Positions 50,211-58,371 are shown, counted from the stretch's first letter. The stretch: DNA of 64,000 bases from Nocardia fluminea (GCF_002846365.1 NZ_PJMW01000002.1:372001-436000), one strand, 5' to 3'. The notes: generated from the sequence alone by a model not told the origin. Translations and numbers: made by a program.

Positions 50211-50250
50211 ACTCGTCTACGAATATACGTCTACGAGTATTCGGCGACAA
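50211..50250 (-). promoter_or_regulatory. PadR promoter with overlapping operator
   Basis: On the minus strand TTGTCG (50245-50250) and TATATT (50222-50227) are exactly 17 nt apart. The -10 is buried in a 28-bp element (50211-50238) whose ends ACTCGT and ACGAGT are inverted and which contains two direct copies of CGTCTACGA (50214-50222 and 50228-50236), 14 bp apart. The element abuts the AAGGAGG of the PadR gene. Confidence 0.7.
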
Positions 50251-50280
50251 GGCACGTCCAGCGGAGTGGACGAGCCGAAT

Positions 50281-52311
50281 TCAGACTCTCGATACCCCGC
50301 CGCTGTCAGCACCCTGATCGAGCAACTCGGCCGCGATCTTCGACAGCGCCTCGTCGAGTAGCGCGCGGTCGACCGGGTCCTCGGAATTCCAGTCGTCGAG
50401 CCTGTCGCCGAGCCAGCGACGCCAGCCCGCTCGGAGCTTGTCGACCTCGGTGTCGCCGGCGGCGGTCAGCGACAGAGTGCCCGCGTCGTCGTGCAACAGA
50501 CCCGCCTCGACAGCCTGGCGGAAGACCGGCGACAGCACCTCCACGGGGAGCCGGTGCCGGTAGGCGATGGCGTACACCGTGGCGGGCATCGCTTCCTTGG
50601 CGTACAGGTACACCTGTCCCAGCGCCCACGCCGAGTCCGGGCTCAGCGTGCTGCCCGAGGCCGCGATGAGCTGGGGAATGAGCGGTTTCTCCGCTCTGGC
50701 TTTGCGCACCGTCGTGGCGACCGCCCGTTCCAGCTGCACCACCCGGTCGTGCGAATCGGGGACCGAGAAGCCCTCGCCCACATCGCCTGCACCGTGGCGA
50801 GCGCTGTCGCGCAACCGCACCTGCGGCAGGAACCAGGCGACGGCGAAACCCACCAGCGCCACCGGAACGACCCAGCGGAACACGTAGTCGATCGAAGTCG
50901 CGTAGGCGTCGATGATCGGCGCCGACTGTTCGAGCGGAAGCTCACGCAGCAATTTCGGATTCGCCGCCACTTCCGGCGAGACGCCGGGGGTCTGCCGCAA
51001 CGCCTCCGCCAGCGCGGGCGTGCTCTTGTTGTTGTACAGCGTGCCGAAGACCGCCGTGCCGAACGCGCTGCCCAGGGTGCGGAAGAAGGTGACCCCCGAG
51101 GTGGCGGTGCCCAGATCGGCGTAGGGCACGGTGTTCTGCACGACGATCGTGAGCACCTGCATCGACAGGCCGAGCCCGGCACCCAGAATCAGCATGTACA
51201 GCGATTCCAGCCACACACTGGTGCCACGGCCCATCGTCGACATCAGGGCGAGGCCGACCGCCATCACCGCCATGCCGACGACCGGGAAGTACCGGTACTG
51301 CCCGGTCTTCCCGACGACCTGACCGGAGAAGACCGACGTGACGAACAGGCCGACCACCAGCGGCAGGGTGCGGACACCGGATATCGTCGCCGTCGCGCCG
51401 TCCACGTATTGCAGATAGGCGGGCAGGTAGGTCATCGAACCGAGCATCGCGAAGCCGACGATGAAACTGAGCACCGACGACACGGTGAACACCCGGCTGC
51501 CGAACAACCGCATCGGCAGCATCGGCTCCTTCGCGCGGTTCTCCACCAGCACGAACCCGGTGATCAGCACGGCGGCGAGCACGAACAGGCCGATGATCTG
51601 CCAAGAACCCCACGGATATTCGCTACCGCCGAACTCGAGCCCGAGGATCAGCGCCGACACACCGAGCGCGATCAGGCCGATGCCGAGGTAGTCGATCACC
51701 GGCCGGGTGACGGCACGCAGGTGCGGCAGGGTGCGCGCCGCCATCACGATCATGATGATCGCGATCGGCACGTTCACGTAGAAGCACCAGCGCCAGCTCG
51801 CGTGATCGGTGAACAGCCCGCCCAGAGTGGGCCCGACCACGGTGGTCACGCCGAACACCGCGCCGAGGGCACCCTGATACTTGCCCCGTTCACGCAGTGG
51901 GATGGTGTCGGCGATCAGGGCCATCGAGGTGACCATCAACCCGCCCGCGCCGACGCCCTGGATCCCGCGTGCCACGATCAGCACGCCCATGCCGCCCGCG
52001 ACACCGGCCAGCGCCGAGCCCGCGATGAAGATGACGCCGCTGATCTGGAACAGCAGTTTGCGGCCGAACAGGTCACCGAGTTTGCCCGCGAGCACGGTCG
52101 CGACAGCCTCGGCGAGCAGATACGCGGTCACCACCCAGGCCATGTGCCCGGCGCTGCCGAGGTCGGCGACGATCGAGGGCAGCGCCGCCGACACGATGGT
52201 CTGGTCGAGTGCCGCCATGAGCATGCCGAGCACCACGGTCGCGAAGACGATATTGATCTTCGCCTTACTCATCGGCTCGACGGGCTCGTCCACAGCAACA
52301 CCATCCGGCAT
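50281..52311 (-). CDS. EmrB/QacA-type (DHA2) MFS drug exporter with C-terminal extension
   Basis: This 676-residue protein's first 499 residues form a 14-helix DHA2 exporter: LDQTIVSAALPSIVADLG, KLGDLFGRKLLF (motif A), ARGIQGVGAGGLMV and GPTLGGLFTDHASWRWCFYV (motif C). The last 177 residues are cytoplasmic and look like a winged helix (ALGQVYLYAKEAMPATVYAI, VEVLSPVFRQAVEAGLLHDD, AGTLSLTAAGDTEVDKLRAG). The pump probably exports hydrophobic drugs. ATG 52311 is given; an ATG at 52272 is possible. It lies 68 nt downstream of a TetR gene on the same strand and is likely controlled by it. Confidence 0.9.
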   Translation of the reverse strand: MPDGVAVDEPVEPMSKAKINIVFATVVLGMLMAALDQTIVSAALPSIVADLGSAGHMAWVVTAYLLAEAVATVLAGKLGDLFGRKLLFQISGVIFIAGSALAGVAGGMGVLIVARGIQGVGAGGLMVTSMALIADTIPLRERGKYQGALGAVFGVTTVVGPTLGGLFTDHASWRWCFYVNVPIAIIMIVMAARTLPHLRAVTRPVIDYLGIGLIALGVSALILGLEFGGSEYPWGSWQIIGLFVLAAVLITGFVLVENRAKEPMLPMRLFGSRVFTVSSVLSFIVGFAMLGSMTYLPAYLQYVDGATATISGVRTLPLVVGLFVTSVFSGQVVGKTGQYRYFPVVGMAVMAVGLALMSTMGRGTSVWLESLYMLILGAGLGLSMQVLTIVVQNTVPYADLGTATSGVTFFRTLGSAFGTAVFGTLYNNKSTPALAEALRQTPGVSPEVAANPKLLRELPLEQSAPIIDAYATSIDYVFRWVVPVALVGFAVAWFLPQVRLRDSARHGAGDVGEGFSVPDSHDRVVQLERAVATTVRKARAEKPLIPQLIAASGSTLSPDSAWALGQVYLYAKEAMPATVYAIAYRHRLPVEVLSPVFRQAVEAGLLHDDAGTLSLTAAGDTEVDKLRAGWRRWLGDRLDDWNSEDPVDRALLDEALSKIAAELLDQGADSGGVSRV

Positions 52312-52379
52312 TGGCTCAGTATGGGCTTTCGGGTCCGGTGCGGAGGTCCAGTGACACGGCAGCAATCGAGACCGATCGC

Positions 52380-53012
52380 TCAGCGGACGGCGTAGTTCCC
52401 CAGGCCGGGTTCGAGCGTGTCGAATGCGATCTCGGCATCGCGGGTCAGCGCGACGGCGATCTCGGCGTTGGATTCACCCGCGAGCGTGCGGCGCATGATC
52501 TCGTTGAACAGCACCCGCTGCACACCGGCGATCTGGGCCGCCGCCACGCGCGGGGTGATGTCCTCGGGCGGGGCACCCGTCTCGGCGGCGAGTGCGTCGG
52601 CCAGCGCCAGCTGGCGGGCGTCGTGTAAATCGCGCCCGCGCGCAGTCAGCGCCGGACTGTCGGCGATCATCCTGGCGAACGGCTCGCCGCTGAAGCCGAT
52701 GAGCTGGTCTTGCGCCGCGATGGCCGCGAGGCAAGCGTGGCGCAGCGCGGCCAGTGCCGACTGACCGGGCGCGCGTTCCCGAACGATCGACGCGAGTTGA
52801 TCGATGTAGATCTCGCCGAGGTCGAGGGCGAGGTCTTCCTTGCGGGGGAAGTAGTTGGTGACCGTCATCTTCGAGACATCGGCGGCCGCGGCCACCTCAG
52901 CGATGGTCACCTGGTCGAATCCGCGAGCGAGGAACAGCTCGGTCGCCCGGTCCGAGATCTGCTGTCTGGTCTGCTGCTTCTTCCTGGCACGGAGGCCCTG
53001 CTGCGTCGTCAT
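52380..53012 (-). CDS. TetR family transcriptional regulator
   Basis: This 210-residue protein has the TetR N-terminal HTH (RQQISDRATELFLARGFDQV, TIAEVAAAADVSKMTVTNYF, PRKEDLALDL) and a C-terminal ligand domain. It is transcribed ahead of the EmrB-type pump. Upstream, an AT-rich region with repeated and inverted CCTAAA-type motifs (53035-53080) separates it from a divergent small gene, so it likely represses both directions. Confidence 0.9.
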   Translation of the reverse strand: MTTQQGLRARKKQQTRQQISDRATELFLARGFDQVTIAEVAAAADVSKMTVTNYFPRKEDLALDLGEIYIDQLASIVRERAPGQSALAALRHACLAAIAAQDQLIGFSGEPFARMIADSPALTARGRDLHDARQLALADALAAETGAPPEDITPRVAAAQIAGVQRVLFNEIMRRTLAGESNAEIAVALTRDAEIAFDTLEPGLGNYAVR

Positions 53013-53034
53013 GCCACCAGCCTATCTGAACTCG

Positions 53035-53080
53035 TCCTAAATTTATTCTTGACATATTTTTAGGTTCGTTCTAAGTTTAT
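53035..53080 (+). promoter_or_regulatory. Promoter of the small divergent gene with TetR-type operator
   Basis: TTGACA (53049-53054) and TAAGTT (53072-53077) are 17 nt apart, a near-consensus promoter pointing to the gene at 53120. CCTAAA (53036-53041) and TTTAGG (53059-53064) form an inverted repeat across the -35, and TCCTAAATTTAT / TTCTAAGTTTAT form a direct repeat 34 bp apart. This is probably where the adjacent TetR protein binds. Confidence 0.65.
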
Positions 53081-53119
53081 GCCTGTCGCCGCGAGCGACA
53101 CGATCGAAGGAGACAGCGC

Positions 53120-53401
53120 ATGCCGCACGGACCCGATATCGCCGCCGAGCCCCTCAGCACCCGTTCCACCTCCGAAGGAGCAGCCGATATGGCCCGATTC
53201 ACGACAATGCGACATTCACTCGACGACGCGGTCCGCGAGATTTCGACTGCGCCCCTCCCCCTGCCCGGCCGGCCACGGACGGCACGCCGCACCGAGTCGC
53301 CGTTCCCGGCGCAACGGCGACGTGGCACCGGCTCGGCTATCCGCGGCGCACAGAACCGGGCGGTGACCGTGCGCCGCCCGATGCGCATTCCGGGGCGCTG
53401 A
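53120..53401 (+). CDS. Small arginine-rich protein of unknown function
   Basis: This is a 93-residue frame, or 70 residues from the second ATG at 53189. Both starts have strong ribosome binding sites (GAAGGAGAC before 53120 and GAAGGAGC before 53189). The C-terminal half is very basic (TARRTESPFPAQRRRGTG, VTVRRPMRIPGR). The N-terminal part MRHSLDDAVREIST looks like an amphipathic helix. It has a near-consensus promoter under likely TetR control, opposite the efflux pump operon. No family was recognised. It might be a small regulatory or nucleic-acid-binding protein; that is inference. Confidence 0.6.
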   Translation: MPHGPDIAAEPLSTRSTSEGAADMARFTTMRHSLDDAVREISTAPLPLPGRPRTARRTESPFPAQRRRGTGSAIRGAQNRAVTVRRPMRIPGR

Positions 53402-53501
53402 GCTCGTCCGACCACCGAGCCGTCTCTCACCGGCGGGGCACTATCGCCCCGCCGGCTCCCGGCCGCACCACTTTCGCGCCGCATATCGAACGGGAGTTCT
53501 C

Positions 53502-54419
53502 TTGACCACCGCCGTCACCGCCGATCCCCTTCGCGACTACCTGGCCACCATCGGCCGCACTCCCCTGCTCACCGCCGAACAGGAGCACGCCCTCGGTGCG
53601 CGAATCGCCGCCGGTTCCGCTGCTCGCGCCGAGATCGACTCGGCGGGTGCGGACCTCACCGAGGCACGACGAGAACTGTTGCGCCGCACCGAACTCGACG
53701 GCCTGCGGGCGAAAGATCACATGGTGCGGGCCAACCTGCGCCTGGTCGTTTCCATCGCGCGCCGGTTCCCGACGAACACCGGGATGTCGCTGCTCGATCT
53801 GATCCAGGAGGGCACGCTCGGGCTGATGCGCGCGGTGGAGAAGTTCGACCACGAGCGCGGCCTCAAGCTCTCCACCTACGCGACGTTCTGGATCCGGCAG
53901 TCGATCGGTCGCGCGCTCACCGACCAGGGGCGCACGATCCGGCTGCCCTCGAATGTGGCCGACGTGCTGCATCGGGTGATCCGGGTGCGGCGCGAGCTGG
54001 CGCATCAACTGGGCCGCGCGGCCACTACCGAGGAACTGGCGGCGGGGGCCGACCTCAGCGTCGCGCAGGTGGAGGCGGTGCTACGACACGAAGCCGAGCC
54101 GGTGTCGCTGCACGCGCCCGTGGGTGAGGACACCGATCTGGGCTCACTGTTGCCCGACGCCACGCCCGCGCCGGCGGATGTGGTCGCGGCCCGGATGCTC
54201 GGGGGCTACGTGGAGGCGGCCCTGGCAGGGCTCACCGACCGCGAATCCGCCGTCATCCGGCTGCGTTTCGGCCTCGATCGCGGTGAGGGCCGCACGCTGG
54301 AGGAGGTCGGTTCGGCACTCGGTTTCTCCCGCGAACGGGCACGTCAGATCGAGGCGAAAGCCATGACCAAACTGCGTAAACCCGCATGTACCCGTACGCT
54401 GACCGGATTGCTGGGCTGA
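53502..54419 (+). CDS. RNA polymerase group 2 sigma-70 factor (SigB/HrdB-like)
   Basis: This 305-residue sigma factor lacks region 1.1. Region 1.2 (DPLRDYLATIGRTPLLTAEQ), region 2 (NLRLVVSIARRFPTNTGMSL, LDLIQEGTLGLMRAVEKFDH, KLSTYATFWIRQSIGRAL), region 3 (ELAHQLGRAATTEELAAGAD) and region 4 (VIRLRFGLDRGEGRTLEEVG, FSRERARQIEAKAMTKLRKP) are complete, so it should read -35/-10 promoters like the primary factor. It is likely a stress or stationary-phase sigma. TTG at 53502 follows GGGAGT. The next gene carries a palindromic promoter 8 nt after its stop. Confidence 0.92.
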   Translation: MTTAVTADPLRDYLATIGRTPLLTAEQEHALGARIAAGSAARAEIDSAGADLTEARRELLRRTELDGLRAKDHMVRANLRLVVSIARRFPTNTGMSLLDLIQEGTLGLMRAVEKFDHERGLKLSTYATFWIRQSIGRALTDQGRTIRLPSNVADVLHRVIRVRRELAHQLGRAATTEELAAGADLSVAQVEAVLRHEAEPVSLHAPVGEDTDLGSLLPDATPAPADVVAARMLGGYVEAALAGLTDRESAVIRLRFGLDRGEGRTLEEVGSALGFSRERARQIEAKAMTKLRKPACTRTLTGLLG

Positions 54420-54427
54420 GCTTCCCT

Positions 54428-54453
54428 CCTATCTTACTCCAGAGTAAGATAGG
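54428..54453 (+). promoter_or_regulatory. Perfect palindromic operator over the SDR promoter
   Basis: A perfect 12-bp inverted repeat (54428-54439 with 54442-54453, centre CA) contains TTACTCCAGAGTAA. TAAGAT at 54445-54450 in the right arm is a good -10 that would start transcription about at the A of the SDR ATG (54457), implying a leaderless mRNA. No Shine-Dalgarno precedes that ATG. It could also fold as a hairpin ending the sigma transcript. Confidence 0.65.
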
Positions 54454-54456
54454 CGC

Positions 54457-55332
54457 ATGGCATGGAAACCAACTGACATCGCGGACCAGTCCGGGCGCAC
54501 GTTCGTGATCACCGGGGCCAACGGCGGCCTCGGTGCCGAGACCACCAAGGTGCTCGCAGGCAAGGGTGCCACGGTGATCATGGCCTGCCGCAACGCGAGC
54601 AAGGCGCAGCCGATCGCCGACGCCATCCCGGGTGACGTGCGAGTGGCCGCACTCGACCTGGCCGACCTGGCTTCCGTGCGCGAATTCGCCGCGCAGCAGG
54701 GCGAATTCGATGTGCTGATCAACAACGCGGGGCTGATGAACATCCCGTTCTCGCGCACCGCCGACGGCTTCGAGACCCAGTTCGGCGTCAACCACCTCGG
54801 CCACTTCGCACTCACCGGCCTGCTGCTCGACCGCGTTCGCGACCGGGTGATCTCGATCGCCAGCATCGCCCACAAGCAGACCCCGAAGCTGTGGATCGAC
54901 GATCTCAACTACGAGAACCGCCGCTACCAGCGCAATCTCGCCTACGCCCAGGCCAAGCTCGCCAACCTGATGTTCGGCCGCGAACTGCAGCGCAGGCTCA
55001 CCGAGGCGGGTTCGGCGAAGAAGTCCTACGCCGTGCACCCCGGGGTCTCGGCGACGGACCTGTTCGCGCGCACCGAGACCCCGCTCGACAAGATCAGCAA
55101 GCCGTTCATCAAGCTCATCGGCCACCCGCCGCACAAGGCCGCCCACTCCACCCTGTTCGCGGCCACCGAACCGGCCGCCGACCCCACCGTGTACTGGGGC
55201 CCCAACCGGCTGATGCAGTCGCAGGGACCGGTCGAGGCGTGCCCGTCGAGCAAGATCTCACGCGATCCCGAACTGCTGCGCAGGCTGTGGGAGGAATCCG
55301 AGCGGATGACCGGAATCACCTACAAGTTCTGA
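54457..55332 (+). CDS. Short-chain dehydrogenase/reductase
   Basis: This 291-residue SDR has the NAD(P) motif TGANGGLG at 19-26, NNAG at 89-92, Ser136 and the catalytic Tyr163-x3-Lys167 (YAQAK). It resembles the retinol-dehydrogenase/WWOX-like branch common in actinobacteria (VNHLGHFALTGLLLDRV, HPGVSATDLF). The substrate is unknown. The ATG at 54457 is only 3 nt after a perfect palindrome and has no ribosome binding site, so it is likely translated from a leaderless transcript under a TetR-type repressor encoded elsewhere. Confidence 0.9.
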   Translation: MAWKPTDIADQSGRTFVITGANGGLGAETTKVLAGKGATVIMACRNASKAQPIADAIPGDVRVAALDLADLASVREFAAQQGEFDVLINNAGLMNIPFSRTADGFETQFGVNHLGHFALTGLLLDRVRDRVISIASIAHKQTPKLWIDDLNYENRRYQRNLAYAQAKLANLMFGRELQRRLTEAGSAKKSYAVHPGVSATDLFARTETPLDKISKPFIKLIGHPPHKAAHSTLFAATEPAADPTVYWGPNRLMQSQGPVEACPSSKISRDPELLRRLWEESERMTGITYKF

Positions 55333-55353
55333 TGATTCACCGCTTCTGACCCA

Positions 55354-56283
55354 CTACGCGACCGTGAGCACGATCTTGCCGCGGGTGCGCTGATTGTCGC
55401 TGATCTCGTGGGCCTTGCTCACGAGTTCCAGTGGCAGGACGGTGTCGACCTCGACTCGCAGCGCGCCCGCTTCGGCCAGCTCCGCGATGGCGCGCATGCC
55501 CGCGCCGTCGGCTTCGACGATCATGAAGCCTGCTCGCAGACCGAGCGGGCGCGCCACCTCCGCCAAGGCGGCTTCCGCGGGCGAGGCCAGCGAGACGAGA
55601 ATGCCGCCGGGGCGCAGGGTTCGCAGGGAGCGCGGGCCGTATTCTCCGCCGACGGTGTCGACCACCACGTCGATGTCACGGGCCGCCGCCACGAAATCCG
55701 TTGCCGTGTAGTCGATGACCTCGTCAGCGCCGAGGCCGCGCACGAAGTCGTGATTGCCGGCGCGAGCGGTGGCGACCACGTACGCGCCGCGCGCCTTGGC
55801 GATCTGGATCGCGACGTGGCCGACCCCGCCCGCCGCGCCATGGATCAATACCCGCTGGCCCGGCCGTACATCGGCGGTGTCGACGAGGGCCTGCCAGGCG
55901 GTGAGGGCCACGAGCGACAACGCGGCCGCCTCGACGTGGGAGAGGTTGGAGGGCTTGCGCGCGAGATGACGGGCAGGCGAGGTGACGTACTCGGCGTAGG
56001 TCCCCGCCGCGCTCGGCAGACGTGGCATGCCGAACACCTCGTCACCGGGCGCGAACCGCGTCACACCCAGGCCGACCGCCTCGACCACCCCGGACACGTC
56101 CCAGCCGAGTGGGGTGATCGCGCCGAACAACCCGCCGCTGCCGCGATGCCAGGAATCCGTCGGATTGACTCCCGCCGCGTGGACGCGGATCAGCACTTCC
56201 GCCGGGCCCGGCGTGGGCTTGTCGACCTCGATCACGCGCAGAACCTCGGGCCCACCGAAGGTGTCCTGACCGATTGCCCGCAT
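55354..56283 (-). CDS. Quinone oxidoreductase-like NADP-dependent oxidoreductase (MDR family)
   Basis: This 309-residue MDR protein has a GroES-like domain (VLIRVHAAGVNPTDSWHRGS, LGWDVSGVVEAVGLGVTRFA) and a Rossmann fold (VLIHGAAGGVGHVAIQIAKA). Zinc ligands are absent, as in zeta-crystallin-type quinone reductases. The ATG at 56283 follows AAGGAG. It is divergent from a GlxA-type AraC regulator 121 nt away, the common arrangement for a regulator and its target. Confidence 0.9.
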   Translation of the reverse strand: MRAIGQDTFGGPEVLRVIEVDKPTPGPAEVLIRVHAAGVNPTDSWHRGSGGLFGAITPLGWDVSGVVEAVGLGVTRFAPGDEVFGMPRLPSAAGTYAEYVTSPARHLARKPSNLSHVEAAALSLVALTAWQALVDTADVRPGQRVLIHGAAGGVGHVAIQIAKARGAYVVATARAGNHDFVRGLGADEVIDYTATDFVAAARDIDVVVDTVGGEYGPRSLRTLRPGGILVSLASPAEAALAEVARPLGLRAGFMIVEADGAGMRAIAELAEAGALRVEVDTVLPLELVSKAHEISDNQRTRGKIVLTVA

Positions 56284-56404
56284 GGCTTGTCTCCTTTTGT
56301 GTCGCAGGCCGTTTCGTGGCGAACCGGCCGGGTGTGAACCACGATGCCGGGTGGGCGACGGTCCGACGAGTGGCAAGAAAGCCAATATATGAAAGGATCT
56401 TGCC

Positions 56405-57373
56405 ATGCATCGCGTGGTGGTTCTGGCGCTGAACGGCGTCTATCCGTTCGAACTGGGAATCGCGGGCCGGATCTTCGGTACCGCGACCGGTCCCGACGGT
56501 GCCGCGCTCTACGACGTGCGCACCTGCAGCCTCGACGGGGCACCGGTGACGACGAACGCCGACTTCAGCATTGCCGTCGCCTACGACAGCAGCGCGCTCG
56601 AGGAGGCCGACACAGTCGTGATTCCACCGTTCTCCACCTGCGACGACGCACCGGAATCGGAATGGATGCCCGGCGGTCTGGCATGCGCGCTCGGCCGCGT
56701 GCGGCCGGACGCCCGCATCGTCTCGATCTGTACCGCCGCGTTCGTGCTGGGCGCCCTCGGCCTGCTCGACGACCGCCCCGCGACCACCCACTGGAAGCAG
56801 GCGGATCGGTTTCGCAGCCTGTTTCCGCGAGTCCGGATGGATGCCGATGTGCTGTTCGTCGACGAGGGCCGCATCGTCACGGCCGCGGGCAGTGCCGCCG
56901 GAATCGACGCGTGCCTGCACCTGCTGCGTCGCGATCACGGCAGCACGGTCGCCAACCGCGTAGCCCGCCTGTGCATCGTGCCCCCGTGGCGCGAGGGCGG
57001 ACAGGCACAGTTCATCGACCGTCCGATTCCCGAGCCCGCCACCGCGACCACCGCCGCCACCCGCGCCTGGGCACTGACCCACCTCGACCGGCCCCTCCCG
57101 CTGACCGAACTGGCCACCCACGCCCGCATGAGCGTGCGCACCTTCTGCCGCCGCTTCCGCGAGGAAACCGGCCTACCGCCCGGCCAGTGGCTCACCCAGC
57201 AACGCGTCGCCCACGCCCGCCACCTGCTCGAAGTCACGAACCTCCCCATCGACCGCGTCGCGGCCGACTCGGGCCTCGGCACTGCCGCCTCCCTCCGCCA
57301 GCACCTCTCCACCGCCATCGGCGTCTCCCCCACCGCCTACCGCCAGACCTTCCAGACAGGAACATCACGCTGA
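56405..57373 (+). CDS. GlxA family transcriptional regulator (DJ-1/PfpI plus AraC HTH)
   Basis: This 322-residue protein has residues 1-195 as a DJ-1/PfpI-like domain (VVVLALNGVYPFELGIAGRI, SICTAAFVLGALGLLDDRPA with the nucleophile-elbow Cys). Residues 215-315 form an AraC-type double HTH (LPLTELATHARMSVRTFCRR, FREETGLPPGQWLTQQRVAH, IDRVAADSGLGTAASLRQHL). It likely activates or represses the divergent oxidoreductase. GAAAGGA precedes the ATG. A small inverted repeat TGGCAAGAAAGCCA at 56371-56384 just upstream is a candidate site. Confidence 0.9.
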   Translation: MHRVVVLALNGVYPFELGIAGRIFGTATGPDGAALYDVRTCSLDGAPVTTNADFSIAVAYDSSALEEADTVVIPPFSTCDDAPESEWMPGGLACALGRVRPDARIVSICTAAFVLGALGLLDDRPATTHWKQADRFRSLFPRVRMDADVLFVDEGRIVTAAGSAAGIDACLHLLRRDHGSTVANRVARLCIVPPWREGGQAQFIDRPIPEPATATTAATRAWALTHLDRPLPLTELATHARMSVRTFCRRFREETGLPPGQWLTQQRVAHARHLLEVTNLPIDRVAADSGLGTAASLRQHLSTAIGVSPTAYRQTFQTGTSR

Positions 57374-57400
57374 CCAGCGGATCAGCCGCACAATCACCGG

Positions 57401-57546
57401 CACTCCCGGCCCTGAGGAGGGATCCGCCGCGCAGCGACGGGTTCGCGGCCGTCCCGTCGATCAGGTGCCGTTGCGTAGGCGACGAAGGAGCAAGCAACGG
57501 CACCTGATCGACGGGACGGCCGCGAACTCGAGCGCGCCAGCGCTCC
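57401..57546. repeat. Long-palindrome intergenic element, copy 1
   Basis: This 146-bp element has a 40-bp left flank (57401-57440), a perfect 34-bp inverted repeat (57441-57474 with 57494-57527) and a 19-nt loop containing GCGACGAAGGAGC, then a right flank with GCGCGCCAGCGC. Copy 2 lies at 60025-60175 in the same orientation. The first 50 positions align without gaps at about 37/50 identity; the inner 24-bp stems differ at 9 positions, all compensated on the other arm. It sits between the GlxA-type gene and lprD. No family known to me fits. Confidence 0.8.
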
Positions 57547-57574
57547 AAAAACCCCTACGGGTACCGTGGAGCGC

Positions 57575-57997
57575 GTGTCCGTTCCACCTCCTCGCCCGGC
57601 GCACAATCGTCCGGCCCTGATCGCGCTGGTCTGCGTCGTCGCGCTGGGCTGCCTGGCGCTGGCCTGGTGGCAGTGGGAGCGCTTCGAATCGTCGTCGGGA
57701 ACCGGCCAGAATCTCGGCTACGCCTTGCAGTGGCCGCTGTTCGCCGGGTTCGCGGTGTTCGCCTATGTGCGGTTCGTGCGGCTGGAACGCGAGGCCGAAG
57801 CGCCCGCGCGGCCCGGCAGGGCCGAGGCGCCGCGCGAGATCCCCGCGGGCATCCTGCCCGAACGGCCCGCGGCCGCGAAGTCCGACGACCCGGAAACGGC
57901 CGCCTACAACCAGTACCTGGCGCAACTGCACGCCAGCGACATCGATGCGCAGGTCCGCACCGCCGGCTTGCACTCCCCCGAGAGGAATGCCGGGTGA
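57575..57997 (+). CDS. lprD: LprD (Rv1343c)-like membrane protein
   Basis: This 140-residue protein has two membrane helices (ALIALVCVVALGCLALAWWQ and ALQWPLFAGFAVFAYVRFVR) joined by WERFESSSGTGQNLGYALQW. The block SGTxQNLGYALQWPLF is characteristic of the mycobacterial Rv1343c/LprD family. The Cys in the first helix is the one suggested as a lipobox in LprD, but the fit is poor here. The C-terminal tail is polar. It is followed by a DUF3817 gene with a 4-nt overlap (GTGA), the same pairing as Rv1343c-Rv1342c. The start could also be GTG 57566. The function is unknown. Confidence 0.82.
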   Translation: MSVPPPRPAHNRPALIALVCVVALGCLALAWWQWERFESSSGTGQNLGYALQWPLFAGFAVFAYVRFVRLEREAEAPARPGRAEAPREIPAGILPERPAAAKSDDPETAAYNQYLAQLHASDIDAQVRTAGLHSPERNAG

Positions 57998-58371
57998 CCG
58001 ACAACAACACCACCACAGCGGCATCGCTGGACGAAGCCACCACCCCCGCGGGCAGCGCGCCCACCGCCAAGATCGTCTCGGCCCTGCAGCGCTACCGCGT
58101 ACTCGCCTGGGTCACTGGCCTGTGGCTGCTGCTGCTCACCGTCGAGATGATCGCCAAGTACGGCTTCGGTGTCGACACCCCCAGCTGGATCGCGGTCGTG
58201 CACGGCTGGGTGTACTTCGCCTACCTGCTGGTCACCGCCGACCTCGCCGTGAAGGTCCGCTGGCCCATCGGCCGCACCGTCGGCACGCTCATCGCGGGCA
58301 CCATCCCGCTGCTGTCCTTCTTCGTCGAACACCGCAATGCCAAGGACGTGAAGCAGCAGTACAGCCTCTGA
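57994..58371 (+). CDS. DUF3817 membrane protein (Rv1342c-like)
   Basis: This 125-residue protein has a polar N-terminus and three hydrophobic helices (YRVLAWVTGLWLLLLTVEMI, WIAVVHGWVYFAYLLVTADL, GTLIAGTIPLLSFFVEHRNA). The pattern RYRVLAWVTGLWLL, then HGWVYFAYLL, then GTIPLLSFFVEH, is diagnostic of DUF3817. GTG at 57994 overlaps the upstream stop and is preceded by GAGAGGAA. The function is unknown. It is convergent with rdgB, with a strong hairpin between. Confidence 0.9.
   Translation: MTDNNTTTAASLDEATTPAGSAPTAKIVSALQRYRVLAWVTGLWLLLLTVEMIAKYGFGVDTPSWIAVVHGWVYFAYLLVTADLAVKVRWPIGRTVGTLIAGTIPLLSFFVEHRNAKDVKQQYSL

Noticed and set aside
57401..57546. Palindromic element as a simple transcription terminator
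   Set aside because: The stem is far longer than needed, has no T-run, and has a related copy between two co-directional genes with conserved flanks well outside the hairpin.
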